A stretch of DNA of 9,398 bases from NCBI GenBank assembly GCA_013811975.1, contig JACCUF010000414.1:1-9398 (forward strand), written 5' to 3'. Each line of letters begins with the position of its first letter. Position 1 is the stretch's first letter. Below, in pieces: positions 6,879 to 9,398 of this stretch. The position numbers were made by a program, and so were the translations under genes. This DNA is from Geodermatophilaceae bacterium. GTDB taxonomy: Bacteria; Actinomycetota; Actinomycetes; Mycobacteriales; Geodermatophilaceae. The notes below the pieces were generated by a model. It did no database searches and was not told where the DNA came from. It saw only the letters and a list, made by a program, of their open reading frames with translations.

Positions 6879-6900
6879 GCACGTTATTCGCATAACGTGC
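6879..6900. terminator. Palindromic hairpin between convergent pcnA and MFS genes
   Basis: Perfect 9-bp arms GCACGTTAT and ATAACGTGC around the loop TCGC, lying 14 bp after the pcnA stop and 29 bp after the MFS stop on the other strand. The symmetric hairpin can act on both transcripts. There is no T-tract on either side, as is common for actinobacterial terminators. The stem has an AT-rich top (GTTAT/ATAAC), which is unusual in this GC-rich DNA and could instead mark a dispersed genomic repeat or a protein-binding site. Confidence 0.65.
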
Positions 6901-6921
6901 AGGAATCGGGGGGGACGGGCT

Positions 6922-6935
6922 GACTGCGGTCAGTC
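6922..6935. terminator. Second small hairpin covering the MFS stop codon
   Basis: Arms GACTG and CAGTC around CGGT. The inverted repeat overlaps the MFS stop codon (TGA at 6932-6930). It is short and may only assist the larger hairpin at 6879-6900 or be accidental. Confidence 0.3.
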
Positions 6936-8216
6936 CGGGTAGCGGTACCGGCGCGCGGCCAGCGCGTATCCAGTGGCGGTGAGTAGGTACACGGCGCCGA
7001 CCCCGAAGAGCACCGGAAGGGAAACCCCATCGGCCGGCAGCAGCCGCGCCCCGATCAGCAGACCACCGACGAACGACAGGTTGAACAGCGTGTCCGACAC
7101 CGAGAAGACCCGGCCCCGATAGGCATCACTGACGTGCTCCTGAAACACGGTGTCCGTACAAATCTTCACCGCCTGCCCGACTCCTCCGATGAGGAAACCG
7201 GCTGCCAGCAGGGGCTTGAGTTCGTACGGCGGGCCGAGGGTCATCTCAGCGACGGCGGCAAGGACAAGCAGTGTGACGATCCAGCGCGGCTTGCCGATCC
7301 GCCGAGACATCAGCGGGGTGATCGCGGCGGCCAGCAAGGCCCCGGCCGCCCCGATCACCAGGACCTGACCGAGACCGAGGATTCCGGATTGAAAGAAGCC
7401 GTCCGGGACGAAATAGTTGCGATAGAGCAGCAGGGTCCCCAGGGTCGTGATGCCGTACACCGCGCGGTGGATCGTCAGGACTGCCAACGCTGCGACGGCG
7501 GGCGCGTGCCCGGCGACGTGTCGTATGCCAGCCACCAACCCGACGACGACATCACGGGCGGTCGATCGGGCGTGGCCTTCCAGGGTGTCCGGACCGAGGT
7601 AGGCCCCGGTGAACCCGCGAGCCAGGGCGGCCGCAGCTAGATAGCCGACCGTCGACGACACCGCGAGTACGCCGTACCCCCGATCGTTCTCGCCCACGAG
7701 CTGCAGGAGACCCAGCGCTGCACCGGCTCCCGCGACCGCTGCGACGGTGCCCAAGGTCGTGGTCAGAGCGTTCGCAGTGACCAGGTCGTCGTCCTCGGCG
7801 ACGTGCGGAAGCGCCGCCGAGAGCGCGGAGAGCACGAATCGGTTGACCGCCAGGACGGTCAGGGCGGCGAGATAGAGCCCAGTCCCGCCGAGTCCGGCGA
7901 CCAGTAGTGCGGCGACCGCAACCACCTGGAGGCTGCGGACCAGGTTCGCGACCAGTAGGACGCTGCGTCGTGTCCAGCGATCCAACAGAACCCCGGCAAA
8001 CGGACCGACCAGGGAATAGGGCAACAGAAGTACTGCGAAGCCGGCGGCGACATCGGCCGGGGTTGCCGCGCGCTCGGGGTTGAAAAGAACCGCACCGGCC
8101 AATGATGCCTGGAAGACTCCGTCGGCGAATTGCCCCGACAGGCGGATACCCAGCAGCCGACGGAAGTCACCGCGACGTAGGAGTCCGCGCACGACATGAC
8201 GGCTGAGGGTCGGCAC
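6930..8216 (-). CDS. MFS transporter, Rv0037c-like
   Basis: A 428-residue inner-membrane protein of the major facilitator superfamily with about 10-12 membrane segments. The motif A loop between helices 2 and 3 reads GVLLDRWTRRS (75-85), preceded by LLLPYSLVGPFA. The second half repeats the pattern more weakly at PLMSRRIGKPRW (301-312). VFQEHVSDAYRGRVFSVSD (357-375) is typical of the EntS-like MFS_3 branch (drug or siderophore exporters). The substrate is not predictable. The gene order, divergent from a YqgE gene, matches Rv0037c-Rv0038 of M. tuberculosis as remembered. The GTG start at 8216 has no Shine-Dalgarno but has TACCCT 8 bases upstream, again suggesting a leaderless message. The gene ends convergently with pcnA, 65 bp apart. 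Confidence 0.9.
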   Translation of the reverse strand: MPTLSRHVVRGLLRRGDFRRLLGIRLSGQFADGVFQASLAGAVLFNPERAATPADVAAGFAVLLLPYSLVGPFAGVLLDRWTRRSVLLVANLVRSLQVVAVAALLVAGLGGTGLYLAALTVLAVNRFVLSALSAALPHVAEDDDLVTANALTTTLGTVAAVAGAGAALGLLQLVGENDRGYGVLAVSSTVGYLAAAALARGFTGAYLGPDTLEGHARSTARDVVVGLVAGIRHVAGHAPAVAALAVLTIHRAVYGITTLGTLLLYRNYFVPDGFFQSGILGLGQVLVIGAAGALLAAAITPLMSRRIGKPRWIVTLLVLAAVAEMTLGPPYELKPLLAAGFLIGGVGQAVKICTDTVFQEHVSDAYRGRVFSVSDTLFNLSFVGGLLIGARLLPADGVSLPVLFGVGAVYLLTATGYALAARRYRYPD

Positions 8217-8224
8217 GGTCGCTC

Positions 8225-8230
8225 AGGGTA
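8225..8230 (-). promoter_or_regulatory. Putative -10 hexamer of the MFS gene
   Basis: TACCCT on the minus strand (AGGGTA on the plus strand), 8 bases before the GTG at 8216. This is the same hexamer at the same spacing as for pcnA. It overlaps the left arm of the dyad at 8226-8243. Confidence 0.45.
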
Positions 8231-8243
8231 CGGACCTGTACCC
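8226..8243. repeat. Dyad GGGTAC-GTACCC in the MFS/yqgE divergent region
   Basis: A perfect inverted repeat of six bases, GGGTAC and GTACCC, separated by six bases (GGACCT). Its left arm covers the putative -10 of the MFS gene, a position suited to a repressor binding site. The rest of the 114-bp intergenic stretch up to the yqgE start has a TTGACC at 8272-8277 but no well-placed -10 partner. Confidence 0.4.
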
Positions 8244-8330
8244 GGCTGGCTGGCACGCCCGGTGCGCCGCGTTGACCAGTGAGGTCGTTCACGCTCGGGC
8301 GCCGTACCGGGCGGTAGTGGGGCACACTGG

Positions 8331-8999
8331 ATGCCGATGAGCTCTTCGCCGACCCCGGACCGGGACCGCCAGCCGACGACTGCCCACCTCGGGTGGGCAC
8401 CAGGCGCCGGGCTGGACATCGTTGCCGGTGGCCTGCTGGTCGCCATGCCGGTACTCCTGGATCCGAACTTCAGACATGCCGTCGTGTTCATTCTCGAGCA
8501 TTCCCCTGACGGCACCGTCGGCGTGATTCTCAACCGGCCGAGCGAAGTCACCCTCCAACACGTCCTGCCGACCTGGGCCCCGCTGGCCACGGGTTCAGAG
8601 TTCTTTCATGACGGCGGTCCGTGCCAGACCGACGCCGCACTGTGCCTGGCCAGGGGTGATCTCCTCGACGCCCGCGCCGGCATCGATGGTGGCCGGGCGG
8701 AGTTGGCCTCGGTGGGACTCAAGCCCACCAGCGCCGGTGTTTATCTGGCCGACCTCGATGTCGAGCCGGTGCCCTCCGCTGCCCTGGTCAATGACATCCG
8801 GGTCTTCGCGGGGTACGCCGGATGGTCGGCCGACCAGCTGTCCGCCGAAATCGCCGAGGGCGCCTGGCTGTGCCTGCCATCTGTGCCGAAAGATGTCTTC
8901 ACGACCACGCCGGCGACGTTGTGGCGCAACGTCTTGTCCAGGCAGCGCAGCCCGCTGGGCATACTCCGCAGCGCACCGGAGGATCCGGCGCTGAACTAG
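8331..8999 (+). CDS. YqgE/AlgH family protein (UPF0301)
   Basis: A 222-residue soluble protein of the YqgE/AlgH family, whose biochemical role is not established. Conserved blocks are GGLLVAMPVLLDPNFRHAVV (33-52), FILEHSPDGTVGVILNRP (53-70), FFHDGGPCQTDAALCL (91-106), and the signature VFAGYAGWSADQLSAEI (158-174) followed by GAWL. The length is somewhat above the usual 185-200 because of a hydrophilic N-terminus of about 25 residues. The ATG at 8331 is followed by a second in-frame ATG at 8337, and neither has a clear Shine-Dalgarno. The gene is divergent from the MFS transporter gene, as Rv0038 is from Rv0037c. The remains of a hemerythrin-like gene begin 23 bp downstream on the same strand. 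Confidence 0.92.
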   Translation: MPMSSSPTPDRDRQPTTAHLGWAPGAGLDIVAGGLLVAMPVLLDPNFRHAVVFILEHSPDGTVGVILNRPSEVTLQHVLPTWAPLATGSEFFHDGGPCQTDAALCLARGDLLDARAGIDGGRAELASVGLKPTSAGVYLADLDVEPVPSAALVNDIRVFAGYAGWSADQLSAEIAEGAWLCLPSVPKDVFTTTPATLWRNVLSRQRSPLGILRSAPEDPALN

Positions 9000-9009
9000 G
9001 GCCGAGTAT

Positions 9010-9018
9010 GGAGGAAGG
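9010..9018 (+). promoter_or_regulatory. Strong ribosome binding site before the broken hemerythrin-like gene
   Basis: GGAGGAAGG, four bases before the ATG at 9023. It is the best Shine-Dalgarno sequence in the window, yet the frame it serves stops after 15 codons (TAG at 9068). It probably marks the original start of the gene that is now broken. Confidence 0.6.
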
Positions 9019-9022
9019 CACG

Positions 9023-9376
9023 ATGGCCACCGGAATCTCCGACGACAATGGCCCACCCGGCGTCCGGTAGGGACCGACTGCCGCAAGCCACGGCAGCGTT
9101 TCGCCAGGAACTCACCGACCATCTCGGTCATGAGGAGCGCGAAGCCGTACCGCTGATCGAGGCGGTGATGACCCGCCGGGACTGGAAGGCGTTCCCCCGA
9201 CACCAGCAGAAGTCGGCAGGGGCATCAAGGGAGCGGCGAAGTTCTTCCCGTACATCCTGACCGGCGCCGATCCCGAGCGGGGCTCCCAGGCCTTGGGCAT
9301 CTTTCCGCCGCCGCTGCGGTTGCTGATCCGCCGGGTGTGGCAGCCCCGCTATGCCAAACGAGCCATTTGGTCCTGA
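9023..9376 (+). pseudogene. Degraded hemerythrin-domain gene (deletion and frameshift)
   Basis: Three pieces in two frames add up to part of a hemerythrin (HHE) domain protein. The ATG with its strong ribosome binding site opens 15 codons (MATGISDDNGPPGVR) and stops at TAG. The next piece, in another frame, reads FRQELTDHLGHEEREAVPLI then EAVMTRRDWKAF, which is the last metal-ligand helix of such domains (H..HEE..VPLI). After the run of five C at 9194-9198 the first frame resumes and gives GIKGAAKFFPYILTGADPE, then ALGIFPPPLRLLIRRVWQ and PRYAKRAIWS, ending at TGA 9374-9376. This is the usual C-terminus of actinobacterial members. The first three helices, about 100 residues with most iron ligands, are missing. 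A one-base change in the C-run could be a sequencing error, but the missing N-terminal half cannot be. Hemerythrin-like proteins bind a di-iron centre and handle oxygen, peroxide or nitric oxide; this copy should not. Confidence 0.65.
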
Positions 9377-9398
9377 TCTGACTGGGCCACCGGCGGGT

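Noticed and set aside
8272..8277. TTGACC as a -35 box for yqgE.
   Set aside because: No TANNNT hexamer lies 16-19 bases downstream; the nearest candidates (TACCGG, TAGTGG, CACACT) are at the wrong spacing or mismatched.
9194..9198. Programmed ribosomal frameshift at the C5 run.
   Set aside because: The N-terminal half of the domain is also missing and an upstream frame break exists, so gene decay or a sequence error explains it better.
1..9398. tRNA genes, CRISPR arrays, insertion sequences, integrase sites or defence genes.
   Set aside because: No cloverleaf-like sequence, regularly spaced repeats, transposase motifs or restriction/toxin domains were found on either strand.

Overview
The window is high-GC DNA with GTG starts, strong codon bias and a gene set typical of Actinomycetota. 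Every confident gene belongs to a family known from the chromosomal core of that phylum. The order is not certain; the separate (unfused) pseudokinase gene suggests a lineage other than Mycobacterium/Corynebacterium. No tRNA, rRNA, CRISPR array, insertion sequence or phage gene is visible.

Layout, left to right. Positions 1-5269 hold a leftward (minus-strand) operon. In order of transcription it encodes a NUDIX hydrolase of the MutT4 type, a large signal-peptide protein with one C-terminal membrane anchor (DUF6049 family), the lipid II flippase MurJ with a long proline-rich cytoplasmic head, and a protein-kinase-like protein cut by the left edge whose catalytic residues are all replaced. The first three genes are joined by two identical 4-base GTGA stop/start overlaps. 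The fourth follows after 59 bp with its own ribosome binding site. Divergent from this operon, the CCA-adding tRNA nucleotidyltransferase gene runs rightward (about 5389-6864). It converges on a leftward MFS transporter gene (6930-8216), with a palindromic terminator-like hairpin between them. Divergent from the MFS gene is a rightward YqgE/AlgH (UPF0301) gene (8331-8999). The last 400 bp carry a degraded hemerythrin-like gene.

How it fits together. The leftward operon looks like a cell-envelope module: MurJ flips the peptidoglycan precursor, the pseudokinase is the expected cytoplasmic docking partner (as for the fused MurJ-pseudokinase of M. tuberculosis), and the DUF6049 protein would sit on the outer face of the membrane. 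From memory, this order matches Rv3908-Rv3910 with pcnA Rv3907c beside it, while MFS-YqgE matches Rv0037c-Rv0038. In Mycobacterium those two blocks lie on opposite sides of oriC; here they are adjacent.

Regulation. Three genes (NUDIX, pcnA, MFS) each have the hexamer TACCCT 6-8 bases before the start codon, an arrangement that suggests leaderless transcripts. The two divergent intergenic regions also hold short dyads, and one holds an imperfect direct repeat. There is no obvious undescribed defence or mobile system. The best leads are the DUF6049 protein as an uncharacterised partner of MurJ, the fully dead split kinase, the leaderless promoter pattern and the decaying hemerythrin gene.
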